A stretch of 54,798 bases of DNA from Macrococcoides caseolyticum. GTDB lineage: Bacteria; Bacillota; Bacilli; Staphylococcales; Staphylococcaceae. Position numbers and translations under genes: made by a program. Shown piece by piece: positions 1 through 8,642 of the stretch. The DNA lies in NCBI RefSeq assembly GCF_002902665.1, contig NZ_PPRM01000011.1, positions 1 to 54,798 of the forward strand, in the 5' to 3' direction. Position 1 is the first letter of the stretch. Every line of letters starts with the position of its first letter. The notes beneath the pieces are model-generated. The model was not told the origin of the DNA. It saw only the letters and a program-made list of their open reading frames with translations, and ran no database searches.

Positions 1-9
1 GTATATCAT

Positions 10-40
10 TAAAAATGGCTGCGCTAATACAAGCACAGCC
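10..40 (-). terminator. Probable terminator of the metNPQ operon
   Basis: Read on the minus strand, a GGCTGTGC...GCGCAGCC hairpin is followed by a short T-rich stretch (ATTTTTAAT). It lies about 110 bp after the metQ stop. The bases between hold no convincing gene, only a 20-codon minus-strand frame without a ribosome binding site. Confidence 0.55.
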
Positions 41-153
41 GAGTAATTAATTTTTATTTTTTTAAGTGTCTACTTGACTGGGTGATGTTCAAGACCGTTT
101 TTTGCCATCTTTTCATGATTTCACTCGTGTCTGAACGCTCGTGTCACGTCCTT

Positions 154-996
154 TTATTTTAATCCTTCTTCAATTTTCTTAATTTCGTCTGTGTTTAAGT
201 TTTTCGCGATTTCGCCATCTTTTGTATCTACTTTCAATGCATCTTTCGCTTTATCCGAATGATAGAGTTCTACAATCTTTTTATATGTCTTGTTATCTTT
301 ATCTTTCGTCTGTGCAGCAATTACATTGATATACGGTGCAACATTTTTACTATTTGAATCTTCTAAGAAAATTGGGTCATCTTTCGGGTTGAGTCCTGCA
401 CGCGCTGCAACTCCGTTATTGATAATACTTGCTGCAACATCGGGTAATACTCTTGGTGTCTGCTGTGCATCAATCGGTTTAATCTTGAGGTTTAATTTGT
501 TTTCTTTAATTTTATCAGGACCACCAAATAATCCAAAGTCATCAGATAACTTAATCAGTCCACCTGCTTCTAGTAAGCGAAGTGCACGCGCTTGATTTGT
601 TACATCATCTGGAATTGCGATTGTTTCACCTTTTTTGATATCTTTAATATCTTTTACTTTTTCTGAATATACACCTAGTGGTGCAAATACTGTAGTTCCT
701 ACCACTGAAATATCAAGGTTGTGATCTTTCTTAAACTGATCCAAGAATGCGAAGTGCTGGAACGCATTTAAATCAATTTCACCTTCACTCAAAGCATTGT
801 TTGGTGCTGTGTAATCCTGAAATTCTACAAACTCAATATTAATACCATCTTTTTTTGCTTCTTCTTTCACAACTTCCCATACTTTTGAATCTACCCCTGT
901 AACACCGATCTTTACAGTCTTTTCTTTACTTTCTTTTCCCCCACATGCTGCAAGTACAACCACTAATGATAATAATAATACCCATAATTTTTTCAT
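154..996 (-). CDS. metQ: Methionine ABC transporter substrate-binding lipoprotein MetQ
   Basis: This is the extracytoplasmic methionine-binding lipoprotein (NlpA/MetQ family, 280 residues, the usual length). The N-terminus is a lipoprotein signal peptide: MKK, a hydrophobic stretch, then the lipobox LAAC with the acylated cysteine at about residue 18. The mature protein shows the family landmarks KIGVTG near the start, a FVEFQDYTAPN segment and a NAFQH segment. It is the last gene of metN-metP-metQ, 14 bp after metP, with GGAGAAAAG as ribosome binding site. It delivers methionine to MetP/MetN and should be controlled by the SAM riboswitch upstream of metN. The family assignment is secure; D- versus L-methionine preference cannot be read from sequence. 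Confidence 0.93.
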   Translation of the reverse strand: MKKLWVLLLSLVVVLAACGGKESKEKTVKIGVTGVDSKVWEVVKEEAKKDGINIEFVEFQDYTAPNNALSEGEIDLNAFQHFAFLDQFKKDHNLDISVVGTTVFAPLGVYSEKVKDIKDIKKGETIAIPDDVTNQARALRLLEAGGLIKLSDDFGLFGGPDKIKENKLNLKIKPIDAQQTPRVLPDVAASIINNGVAARAGLNPKDDPIFLEDSNSKNVAPYINVIAAQTKDKDNKTYKKIVELYHSDKAKDALKVDTKDGEIAKNLNTDEIKKIEEGLK

Positions 997-1010
997 ATTC
1001 TTTTCTCCTT

Positions 1011-1676
1011 TTATAATCTACTTGTATATATGCTTGCTACTTTGTTACCGATAAATTGTGTAATCTGTACTAATACAATCAGAATGACAACTGTAATAAA
1101 CATGATCAGCACGTCAAATCTTTGATATCCATAAGTAAATGCTAAATATCCAATACCACCTGCACCGACAAGTCCTGCCACAGCTGAGAATTCTATTAAA
1201 GATACAGTTGTAAATGTCAGCCCTAATATCAATGCACCCGCCGCTTCTGGGATGAGTACTTTGAACAGTATGTCGAACTTGCTTGATCCCATCGCTTCTG
1301 CTGCTTCAATGACGCCTCTATCTACAGATACGATATTATTCTCTACAATTCGTGCGATAGAAAGCGATGCAGCAAGTGTCATCGGGAATATCGCTGCCCA
1401 GATACCGATAGATGTCCCGACAAGAAATCGTGTTATAGGTATTAAAGCTACTAGAAATATGATAAATGGAATCGGACGTATCGTATTGATAATGGCATTG
1501 AGTATGCTGTTCACTACTTTATTCTCGAGTATGTTGCCTTTTGCTGTTGCATAAAGCAATATGCCAAGCGGTAATCCAATTAGTGTTGCAAAGATTAACG
1601 TGATTGCCACCATGATCAGTGTATTGATCGTCTGTTCGATAATGACGGGGTAGAATGTTGTGATATCAGTTTTCAA
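1011..1676 (-). CDS. metP: Methionine ABC transporter permease MetP (MetI)
   Basis: Membrane permease of the methionine importer, 221 residues with five or so hydrophobic segments. The binding-protein-dependent permease loop EAAEAMGSSKFDILFKVLIPEA (about residues 125-147) is the contact site for the ATPase. I chose the internal TTG at 1676. The longer frame opens with a TTG at 1685 that directly abuts the AAAGGAGG ribosome binding site, leaving no spacing, whereas the second TTG sits 9 nt downstream of it. The start overlaps the 3' end of metN, so the genes are probably translationally coupled. The length matches B. subtilis MetP as I remember it. Confidence 0.92.
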   Translation of the reverse strand: MKTDITTFYPVIIEQTINTLIMVAITLIFATLIGLPLGILLYATAKGNILENKVVNSILNAIINTIRPIPFIIFLVALIPITRFLVGTSIGIWAAIFPMTLAASLSIARIVENNIVSVDRGVIEAAEAMGSSKFDILFKVLIPEAAGALILGLTFTTVSLIEFSAVAGLVGAGGIGYLAFTYGYQRFDVLIMFITVVILIVLVQITQFIGNKVASIYTSRL

Positions 1677-2688
1677 ATCCTTCAACCTCCTTTACTTTAA
1701 TTCCTTTTCGTACGAGATCATCTAGCGCACTGTTTATCTGTCCTGGCTGTCCAACCGCTTCAATCAGTAGATTACCAAACAACTTATCGGTTAACTCCGT
1801 TATACCGCCGTATAAAATATTGAAATCTACATGATACTGGCGTCCAACCTCACTTAGTGCTGGCTTTAATATTTGTTCATGATTGAATATAAAACGATAT
1901 AAACGTCGATTACTAATATTGATATCTTTAGGAATGTCGTCATTCAGCACACTGTGGACAAATCGTTTTGTAGTTGCATGCTGCGGTGAAGTGAATAACT
2001 CGAACACTTTATTCTGCTCAACAACCTTCCCTTTTTCCATTACAGCCACTTCATCACAAATCTTTTTGACGACCTCCATCTCATGCGTAATAATAACAAT
2101 CGTAATATTGAGCCGCTGATTAATTTTCTTGAGTAATTCCAGAATATCATCCGTTGTCTCTGGATCCAGGGCACTCGTTGCTTCATCGCATAATAATATA
2201 TCCGGTTCAGTTGCAAGGGCTCTCGCAATACCGATGCGCTGCTTCTGTCCTCCTGAAAGTTGATTCGGATAATCATCTTTCTTGTCACTCAGGCCAACAA
2301 AGCTTAAGAGTTCATCCACTCGCTCCTCAATTTCCTGCTTGCTATATTTCTTTGTCAGCTTTAATGGATATCGGATATTATCGCTGACTGTTTTCGATTT
2401 AAATAAGTTGAACTGTTGAAAGATCATTCCAATATTTTGTCGCTGCTTTCTAAGTGCACTTTCTTTCAATGCTGTAATCTCATTGCCTTCAACAAACACT
2501 TGACCTGTTGATGGCTTTTCAAGTCGATTGATTAATCTGAGTAAAGTAGATTTACCCGCACCTGAATATCCTACAATACCGAAAACCTGACCTTTTTCAA
2601 TAGTTAAGTTGACATGGTCTAAAGCATTGATGTCACCTTTTTTCGTGCGATAAACCTTCGTCACGTCATGTACTTCAATAATTCCCAT
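1666..2688 (-). CDS. metN: Methionine ABC transporter ATP-binding protein MetN
   Basis: ATPase of the methionine importer, 340 residues. Visible motifs are Walker A GYSGAGKST (residues 40-48), the ABC signature LSGGQKQR, Walker B ILLCDEAT and the switch histidine in ITHEM. Residues from about 260 onward form the C-terminal NIL domain that binds methionine and causes trans-inhibition in this family. It is the first gene of the operon, with an AAGGAGG ribosome binding site. The upstream leader carries a SAM-I riboswitch, so expression should rise when S-adenosylmethionine is scarce. Confidence 0.95.
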   Translation of the reverse strand: MGIIEVHDVTKVYRTKKGDINALDHVNLTIEKGQVFGIVGYSGAGKSTLLRLINRLEKPSTGQVFVEGNEITALKESALRKQRQNIGMIFQQFNLFKSKTVSDNIRYPLKLTKKYSKQEIEERVDELLSFVGLSDKKDDYPNQLSGGQKQRIGIARALATEPDILLCDEATSALDPETTDDILELLKKINQRLNITIVIITHEMEVVKKICDEVAVMEKGKVVEQNKVFELFTSPQHATTKRFVHSVLNDDIPKDINISNRRLYRFIFNHEQILKPALSEVGRQYHVDFNILYGGITELTDKLFGNLLIEAVGQPGQINSALDDLVRKGIKVKEVEGFEN

Positions 2689-2710
2689 TCATTCTTTCCT
2701 CCTTAAAATA

Positions 2711-2862
2711 AAAAACGCTCACTTAGCTTGAGCTAAATGAGCGTTTCACGGTCAACATTTATCTGCCAAGCTAAAGCTTGATGGAATTAGCACAGTGCTC
2801 TATAAAGAGTCCGCTGCTGAGACTTCGTCGGGCCATATCCCTCTGTCTCTCTTGATAAAATA
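2711..2862 (-). promoter_or_regulatory. SAM-I (S-box) riboswitch with intrinsic terminator, metNPQ leader
   Basis: On the minus strand the leader starts with CTTATCAAGAGAG, then GAGGGATATGGCCCGACGAAG and CAGCAGC, the conserved S-box core (P1/P2 and GA-rich joins), and continues through a GCTTTAGC-type hairpin to the expression platform. The terminator is a long stem (2713-2728 pairing with 2731-2746, arms AAACGCTCA...TGAGCGTTT) followed by a T-tract just before the metN ribosome binding site. This is an OFF switch by family precedent: SAM binding should favour the terminator. Confidence 0.9.
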
Positions 2863-2940
2863 TATTAAGTTGTTTTTTATATTACATGGGTTAGATTTAT
2901 AAGTCAATGTCTTTTTAGAATTCATCCAACTTTTTTAATA

Positions 2941-4470
2941 TTAGAAACTCGATATTCCTGTAAATTCTTGTACTCTGTAAATGACATCTTTAATGAATGA
3001 CGGGTCTTTCTTCACTTCATAATCATCTGTAACATAGGCCTCTTCATTGTTCCACATCGCACTAAACTCCTGATTCAGTCGATGGAAGACAGGAAGATTG
3101 CTGCGTCCACTAATAATCACATCTGTCTCCATATTGTAGTCCCCAACATTACGACGTGTCAGATTTGCACTACCGAGTATCACTGTACTTGTCTTGCTGT
3201 CTTTATATTGGAATAACGTATACTTCGCATGAAATTGTTCACCATGACTTACCGCCCATTTTACTTGGATCCTATCATTTGATTTGGATACTAGCTCATG
3301 TGCGACCGGTTTATTTGGAATACCAGGTTTTTCCTTACCAAATGCTTCTTTATTCACATCTAGTATCATCTGAATCCCGACACCTCGTTTCGATGCTTTT
3401 ATCAATGCTTTAATGATATCTCTGTCAGAAAGATAGAACATCCCCATCTTCACACGATCTCCCGTTTTCGTCATATTGATCTGTTCGAGCAGTGCAGCTT
3501 TAATCTTACCTTCCGTGACTAATGTTGTAGTATAGTCCATGTCACTACGATAGGCGCGATTGTTAATCTGAAAATCATTCTTATTCAAATTTCCACCACT
3601 CATGTTGAGTGCATGGACTTCACTATTAATCAAGTCTTCCTGCAGCTGTCCAGTGATTTTAACTGCAATATTCTGATGATGCGCACTCGAGTCATGGGGG
3701 TTGCTACTCGAGATTATCGCTGCATCTTCAGTGACTAATGTTTTTCTATGGTTCGCTTTCATATTCAGCAATCTGCCGAATCCTCTTACAGTAACATTTG
3801 GTGCGTCCTTAGAAAATATATTTGTGATTATTCCGTTCTCATTATTACCGAGCCATCTTAATGTCGGACGCCATAACCCGGAATAAAGTGGATTGGGATC
3901 TCTTAGTTTCACAAGATTCGTTTCATACAGTGCAATACCGTTATCGCGCAATTTTCTGTAGTGCTCTGGTGTATAGCTTCCATAAAAAGAATTGATGGGA
4001 TCTGTCAGCATGTAGATGCGAATATTGGGACTTTCTTTTTTCTTATCAATCAATGCTTGTGTCAGTGTTTCTGTCAGCTTTGTGAATTTTTTTTGTCCGT
4101 CATATGTATCGTTGAATAAAAACATATCTAAAATGATAAAATCATCCGCTTCCTGAATCGTTTTCAATTGTTCATTGAATATTTCATGGTTATAATACAT
4201 ATGATTTTCTTTCTCGTACGTTTTATCTACAAGTAGTTTCACATCATTTGTCTTACTTGATTCAAACCATTTGCTGACGCCACCTGGCAATGGTTTGAAC
4301 GCACCGTAGATGACACTGCATATATAAATGATACATCCTAGAATAACGAAATGCTTGAATTTAAACTTTGACTTTGACCTTGATTTTTTTGTCTTACGCA
4401 TTTTATTCACAGGACGCTTTTTAGCTGTAGATTGCTTTCTTGTCTGAACTGCTTTCCTTTTTGTCGGCAT
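2941..4470 (-). CDS. Phospholipase D-like (HKD) membrane-anchored protein
   Basis: About 509 residues. The N-terminus is very basic (many Lys/Arg over roughly 45 residues), followed by one transmembrane helix (KHFVILGCIIYICSVIYGAF), so the catalytic part probably lies outside the membrane. Two phospholipase D half-motifs are visible: NHRKTLVTE...SSSNPHD and FHAKYTLFQ...GSANLTRRN. The His and Lys of each HxK are kept, but the Asp of HxKxxxxD is Glu or Gln at the expected place, so the motifs are divergent. Start: the longer frame begins with ATG AGG AGG, which is the ribosome binding site itself, so the ATG at 4470 is used. A TATAAT lies just upstream. It could be a cardiolipin-synthase-like transferase or a nuclease; the substrate is unknown. 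Confidence 0.8.
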   Translation of the reverse strand: MPTKRKAVQTRKQSTAKKRPVNKMRKTKKSRSKSKFKFKHFVILGCIIYICSVIYGAFKPLPGGVSKWFESSKTNDVKLLVDKTYEKENHMYYNHEIFNEQLKTIQEADDFIILDMFLFNDTYDGQKKFTKLTETLTQALIDKKKESPNIRIYMLTDPINSFYGSYTPEHYRKLRDNGIALYETNLVKLRDPNPLYSGLWRPTLRWLGNNENGIITNIFSKDAPNVTVRGFGRLLNMKANHRKTLVTEDAAIISSSNPHDSSAHHQNIAVKITGQLQEDLINSEVHALNMSGGNLNKNDFQINNRAYRSDMDYTTTLVTEGKIKAALLEQINMTKTGDRVKMGMFYLSDRDIIKALIKASKRGVGIQMILDVNKEAFGKEKPGIPNKPVAHELVSKSNDRIQVKWAVSHGEQFHAKYTLFQYKDSKTSTVILGSANLTRRNVGDYNMETDVIISGRSNLPVFHRLNQEFSAMWNNEEAYVTDDYEVKKDPSFIKDVIYRVQEFTGISSF

Positions 4471-4496
4471 AGCACACCTCCTCATATAAATTATAA

Positions 4497-4522
4497 CAAA
4501 AAGCAGGGAGTTCCCTGCTTAT
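4497..4522 (-). terminator. Terminator of the YtrA-like ABC operon
   Basis: AAGCAGGGA pairs with TCCCTGCTT around a 2-nt loop, followed on the minus strand by TTTTTG. It overlaps the stop codon of the permease gene. Confidence 0.7.
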
Positions 4523-6426
4523 TTTATAAATATAAATGATTTTTCCGGGCTATCAATAACGAAGATTCGTTGCCCTTTTGAATCAATCTGCTGTGCGTTT
4601 ACCATGCGTTTAAATTCTTTTCTATCTATTTTTTTCGCACCTTTTACTTCATTTATCGTTTCAATATTTCTGACATGTTCAAAAGATGTTTTTCGTGGAA
4701 GTTCATATACGTTGCCATCTTTTAGTACATCACTCGGCTCAGAGATGATTTCCTCATCAATTAGAAATTGTATTAACTTCGTATCGTATATCGAAATCGG
4801 AACGTCATAACTTCCAGACTCGGTAACCATTCCATTCGATTTCATATGTTCATAATCGAAAGTAATACTATACTTTGTTTTTCCTGCTTCAAGATTTGAA
4901 TTAAAACTTCTTTCTTTAATACTTGTTTCCAGAACTTTTATAAGCTTTTCTTTTTGTTTGTTATTCATGCTGTCACCCGTAAATGAATCGTTATTCACTT
5001 CATGGGTAATAGAAATTTGATCTTTTTTATGCTTACTAAGATCAAGTGCAGTGACTAGCGCTTTCATATTGTCTTCTGTATTGACACGCTTAATGTAGTT
5101 ATCATAATCTTTTTCAAAGACTTCGTAATTTCTATCAACTACTCGACCATTATTCATAATATACTGAATATGTATCGTACGGATTGCTACATCATTGTTA
5201 TATACACCTTTTTTTGCGTTCTTTAATTGTTTATGTGCATCGACAACACTATCAATAAATGCTTGATTGCTTACTTTCGTATCGTTCAGCAAATTTTGAT
5301 TCATGTACATTTGATTATCATCTTCAAAAGTTGTTGCGACAGATGAGATTTCTTTTTTATCAGGTATAAATTGTTCACGCATATATCCTGAAATAAAAAC
5401 TAACATCAACGCAGCAGCTACAATCGCGAACGAGGTGATATAAAGTCGCTTATCGAAAGTGATTCGAGCAGACTTTTGTGAAATCATTTCCATCAGTATG
5501 AACGCAACTGTAAATGCGATTGCATAGATGATGAGTGAAATAATCTTCATCTCACTAAATAATGAGCTGAATATCAATCCTCCTAGCATGGTCGCTATAA
5601 ACAGCATAATAAAATAGATAATCAAATAGATAAACTGATTCGCATAAGGTTCATTGATGCGCTCATTCTTACGTCGCATATATGCATAATAAGAAAGTGC
5701 AATCATGACGATTGATATTACAAACACTACGACCAAATAGACAAAGTGATAGCGATCTGCAATCACGAATTCCATAAACTTTACAGGTATCGTAATATCA
5801 TTAAGCAGCACAGTAGGATATTCCGAAAGACCTTTGAATAATACCATATGCGTTGTATAGATTAGTGTTCCCATAATTACCGGGGAAATAAGCAGTGCTA
5901 TCGTCCCAACAGTATGACTTAAGTAATTATTTATCAATAAGCCTAATAATACAGTTAAACTAAAGATAAACAGGTGAATGAGTAAACTTAACAGTACCCA
6001 TATCAGCGCTTTCTCAATATTTATGCCATTAAATTTAATCCCGAATATTAATGTGATAACACCGTTTATCAATAAATTGAGGAGCACATGCGTAAAATAT
6101 GTTAGGTAAACTGTATTTAAAATACGATACCGTTTTATCGGCAGACTATGAATAAAGTCAGATGCACCTTGCCCTTTAAAGAAATAGGTAATAAAAATAC
6201 CGCTTAACCCTGCATAAATCATTGTGCCAAAGAAATATAGCCCTGCTGTATTTAATGAGCCGATAATATACTTACTAATATTATTCGTACCTTCAACATC
6301 CATCATAAAATAGGAGAACGGCACTAAAATAAATGTACAGATGATATTAATTACCGTCAAAAACATGATATTGCGTGATAAGTTTCTGAACAGCGCTTTA
6401 TTCCACAATGATGTTTTCAATTGCAT
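4519..6426 (-). CDS. ABC transporter permease (YtrA/ABC-2-like operon)
   Basis: A 635-residue integral membrane protein. There are two clusters of hydrophobic helices, residues roughly 20-250 and 280-360, then a large hydrophilic C-terminal part of about 270 residues that should face one side of the membrane. I start at the ATG at 6426 because GGGAGGTTA lies 5 nt upstream; the longer frame starts before the ribosome binding site. It overlaps the ATPase gene by 29 bp and is the last gene of a GntR-ATPase-permease operon. In this class such exporters respond to cell-envelope stress or antimicrobial peptides, but substrate and direction are inferences. Possibly misread as a lantibiotic exporter; I see no immunity or bacteriocin gene next to it. 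Confidence 0.8.
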   Translation of the reverse strand: MQLKTSLWNKALFRNLSRNIMFLTVINIICTFILVPFSYFMMDVEGTNNISKYIIGSLNTAGLYFFGTMIYAGLSGIFITYFFKGQGASDFIHSLPIKRYRILNTVYLTYFTHVLLNLLINGVITLIFGIKFNGINIEKALIWVLLSLLIHLFIFSLTVLLGLLINNYLSHTVGTIALLISPVIMGTLIYTTHMVLFKGLSEYPTVLLNDITIPVKFMEFVIADRYHFVYLVVVFVISIVMIALSYYAYMRRKNERINEPYANQFIYLIIYFIMLFIATMLGGLIFSSLFSEMKIISLIIYAIAFTVAFILMEMISQKSARITFDKRLYITSFAIVAAALMLVFISGYMREQFIPDKKEISSVATTFEDDNQMYMNQNLLNDTKVSNQAFIDSVVDAHKQLKNAKKGVYNNDVAIRTIHIQYIMNNGRVVDRNYEVFEKDYDNYIKRVNTEDNMKALVTALDLSKHKKDQISITHEVNNDSFTGDSMNNKQKEKLIKVLETSIKERSFNSNLEAGKTKYSITFDYEHMKSNGMVTESGSYDVPISIYDTKLIQFLIDEEIISEPSDVLKDGNVYELPRKTSFEHVRNIETINEVKGAKKIDRKEFKRMVNAQQIDSKGQRIFVIDSPEKSFIFIK

Positions 6427-7303
6427 AACCGTAACCTCCCAATTCATATGTAAAGATTTCTTCTAATGTGAGCGGTAGTATATCATAGAGCAGTGGATCT
6501 GCTGTTGTAATATATTCTTCTATTCTGTCTAGGTTGTCTTTTACGATACAAGTAACTACACGTCCTTTAGTCACTTTCTCAATAACATTCATCCCTTTAT
6601 AGAATGATTCATCAGGTAATATGCTGAAAGCCATCTGAATCTTAGCTACATTTCCTTTTAAGTCATCGAGGTCACGCGTCATCAATACACGTCCTTCATG
6701 CATCAAAGTTACCGCATCACAGAAATCTTCCATCTCCCTTAAATTATGGCTAGACACGAACAAAGCCATGTCATGATTGGTAACATCCTGAATCAAGATG
6801 TTCTTGATTGTATGTCTGACAATCGGGTCTAATCCATCAAAAGGTTCATCTAGCAGCATAACTTTAGGACGTGCTGCAATCGCTAGTATAAATGCACATT
6901 GACGCTGCATACCTTTTGATAACTTTGCAATCTTCTTAGATGGATTCATATTAAGCACTTTTACAAGCTGTTTGTATCGTTCTTCACTGAAATCGGGAAA
7001 CATCATTTTATAGAACTCAGACATCTCATCCAGACTCGCATGTCCAAAGAAATAAGGAATGTCAGAGATAAAGATCATATGTGCCTTATAATGGATGTCT
7101 TCGAATATATCCATATCATTTACTGTAATCTGTCCAGTATCACTTTTATAGATACCTGCAATTAGCTTGAGCAATGTTGTCTTACCTGCCCCATTACTTC
7201 CAAGTAACCCTTGAATTGAACCTTGCTTTATTATCAAGTCAACTTCGTCCACCGCTTTAAACTTTCCAAATGACTTGCTGACCTTATTCAGTCTGATTGT
7301 CAT
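6398..7303 (-). CDS. ABC transporter ATP-binding protein (YtrB-like)
   Basis: A 301-residue cytoplasmic ATPase. Walker A GSNGAGKTT near residue 38, a weak signature LSKGMQRQ, Walker B VMLLDEPFDGLDP and the switch histidine in SSHN are present. The ribosome binding site GAGGGG fixes the ATG at 7303 rather than the GTG nine bases earlier. The start overlaps the GntR gene by 20 bp and the end overlaps the permease gene, so the three are one transcript. The C-terminal 80 residues lie beyond the ATPase core and resemble the accessory tail of the ABC-2 exporter class. Confidence 0.88.
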   Translation of the reverse strand: MTIRLNKVSKSFGKFKAVDEVDLIIKQGSIQGLLGSNGAGKTTLLKLIAGIYKSDTGQITVNDMDIFEDIHYKAHMIFISDIPYFFGHASLDEMSEFYKMMFPDFSEERYKQLVKVLNMNPSKKIAKLSKGMQRQCAFILAIAARPKVMLLDEPFDGLDPIVRHTIKNILIQDVTNHDMALFVSSHNLREMEDFCDAVTLMHEGRVLMTRDLDDLKGNVAKIQMAFSILPDESFYKGMNVIEKVTKGRVVTCIVKDNLDRIEEYITTADPLLYDILPLTLEEIFTYELGGYGYAIENIIVE

Positions 7304-7670
7304 CGTGCTCACCCCTCATGTTTTCAATTGCTGCTATAATCTCTTCTTTCGTCAGACCTAGAAATAGTAATTCCTGCACTGTTTTATGCAAAGTCTCTGT
7401 TAACATGTTGATGCGCTCCTTATTCATCTCATTTTGAATGTTGTTTACAAAACTTCCTTTACCTGGGACTGAATAGGTGTAACCTAGATGTTCTAGTTCA
7501 CGGTATGCCTTTTGAATGGTATTCGGATTGATGGTTAACTCCTGTGCTAATTGCCTTACAGACGGCAGCTGGTCATCTGGTAGCAGAACGCCATTCATCA
7601 TTTGAAGCTTAAATCCATTGATAAGCTGCTCATATATCGGAATACGACTCCTATTGTCGATTGATATCAT
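7284..7670 (-). CDS. GntR-family transcriptional regulator, YtrA subfamily
   Basis: 128 residues. The N-terminal winged helix (IPIYEQLINGFK...LPSVRQLAQELTINPNTIQKAYRELE) is the GntR DNA-binding domain. It is followed by only about 50 residues, the short dimerisation tail that defines the YtrA subfamily and is far too short for a ligand domain of FadR or HutC type. The start is the ATG at 7670, preceded by GGAGAGG; the longer frame extends through the promoter and operator. It heads the operon and likely represses it through the palindrome at 7698-7718. PmtR of S. aureus is a known relative, but the flanking genes here are not the pmtABCD set. Confidence 0.9.
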   Translation of the reverse strand: MISIDNRSRIPIYEQLINGFKLQMMNGVLLPDDQLPSVRQLAQELTINPNTIQKAYRELEHLGYTYSVPGKGSFVNNIQNEMNKERINMLTETLHKTVQELLFLGLTKEEIIAAIENMRGEHDDNQTE

Positions 7671-7697
7671 AAAACCTCTCCGTTCTACTGTATTAAC

Positions 7698-7718
7698 TGT
7701 ACTATATAATATAATACA
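7698..7718. promoter_or_regulatory. Probable YtrA-type operator/promoter
   Basis: A 21-bp near-perfect palindrome, TGTACTATAT-A-ATATAATACA, with one mismatch between arms, lies 28 bp upstream of the regulator start and overlaps an AT-rich -10-like region. AT-rich TGTA...TACA palindromes are the expected target of YtrA-type regulators, so autorepression is inferred. Confidence 0.7.
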
Positions 7719-7746
7719 CCTAACACAGAATTCGTCAACCTTTTGA

Positions 7747-7783
7747 CAAAAAAATAGCATCAGGAAACATCCTGATGCTATCT
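7747..7783 (-). terminator. Intrinsic terminator after the SDR gene
   Basis: An 11-bp stem, ATAGCATCAGG with CCTGATGCTAT, followed on the minus strand by seven Ts. It separates the SDR gene from the GntR/ABC operon. Confidence 0.85.
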
Positions 7784-7786
7784 TCA

Positions 7787-8566
7787 TTAAAGACTTGGTG
7801 ATTTACCACCATCGATATTTACAGCAGTACCCGTAACATAACTTGCTGCATCACTTACTAAGAATGAAATGACATTTGCCGCTTCTCTAGTATCACCAAT
7901 ACGGCCAATCGGAATTTCAAACTTAGGATCTCTTGCATATTCTTCCCAAGGCTTTTCAGGTGCTTCCTCCTGCCAGCGTTTTTCAATCTGACCACTGCGA
8001 ATCAGACCGATACATACAGCGTTCACACGAATATTATACTGTGCAAGATCCTTACTTAATGTCTTGGTCAATGCAAGTCCTGCTGCACGTGTGACAGAGG
8101 TTGGTGTTGTATCGGCTGGAGGGTTTTTGCCGGCAATGGCTGTAAGATTGACTATGGCGCCCCCATTCTTCTTAAGTTCCGGTAATGCTGCATGTAACAT
8201 ATGGAGCGCTCCGAATAGTTTGAGGTCAAGATCATCCTGCCAGTCATCCAGCGAAACATCTTCGAAATTTTTAGCAAACGCACTTCCTGCATTATTGATG
8301 AGTATATCAAGCTTTCCGTACGTATCGATTGCTTTTTGAACAAATTGTTTACAGTCCGTTTCCTTCGTAACATCACATACTTGATAAGATACTTGTTGTC
8401 CTGTCTGCTCCTTAATTTCCTTTGCAACATCAATCAGTTCGTCTTCATGACGGGAAGCAATCACTATATGAGCACCTTCTGCAGCTAATACCGTCGCGGT
8501 TTCCTTACCGATACCTTTACTTAAACCTGTAATTATAGCTACTTTGCCCTTTAAACCTAAATCCAT
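7787..8566 (-). CDS. SDR-family protein with altered catalytic residues
   Basis: A 259-residue Rossmann-fold protein of classical short-chain dehydrogenase size. The cofactor motif TGLSKGIG is at residues 14-21 and NNAG near 90. The C-terminal SYVTGTAVNIDGG is typical of the fold. The catalytic YxxxK is missing: the aligned segment reads PTSVTRAAGLALTKTL, with Thr for Tyr and Arg for Lys, and TAIAG stands where the catalytic Ser usually is. This matches the BKR-like SDR subgroup noted for atypical active sites. It may bind NAD(P) without ordinary dehydrogenase chemistry. The ribosome binding site is AAAGGAG. It is a single-gene unit with its own terminator. Confidence 0.85.
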   Translation of the reverse strand: MDLGLKGKVAIITGLSKGIGKETATVLAAEGAHIVIASRHEDELIDVAKEIKEQTGQQVSYQVCDVTKETDCKQFVQKAIDTYGKLDILINNAGSAFAKNFEDVSLDDWQDDLDLKLFGALHMLHAALPELKKNGGAIVNLTAIAGKNPPADTTPTSVTRAAGLALTKTLSKDLAQYNIRVNAVCIGLIRSGQIEKRWQEEAPEKPWEEYARDPKFEIPIGRIGDTREAANVISFLVSDAASYVTGTAVNIDGGKSPSL

Positions 8567-8611
8567 ATCCTCAGCTCCTTTCTCTTATCATAACAAATAT
8601 TAAAGTAAGTA

Positions 8612-8640
8612 TAAAAAAATGCACCTTATCAATAAGGTGC
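8612..8640 (-). terminator. Intrinsic terminator after the VOC gene
   Basis: The stem GCACCTTA/TAAGGTGC with a 4-nt loop is followed on the minus strand by a run of Ts, just past the stop codon of the VOC gene. Confidence 0.85.
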
Positions 8641-8642
8641 TA

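Noticed and set aside
41-153. A 20-codon minus-strand frame after metQ
   Set aside because: No ribosome binding site and no recognisable product.
290-595. Opposite-strand frame over metQ and many like it across the window
   Set aside because: Shadows of well-supported genes with no ribosome binding site or family match.
4519-7303. The GntR-ABC unit as a lantibiotic immunity system
   Set aside because: No lantibiotic, modification or two-component genes lie near it; the YtrA-type assignment explains it.
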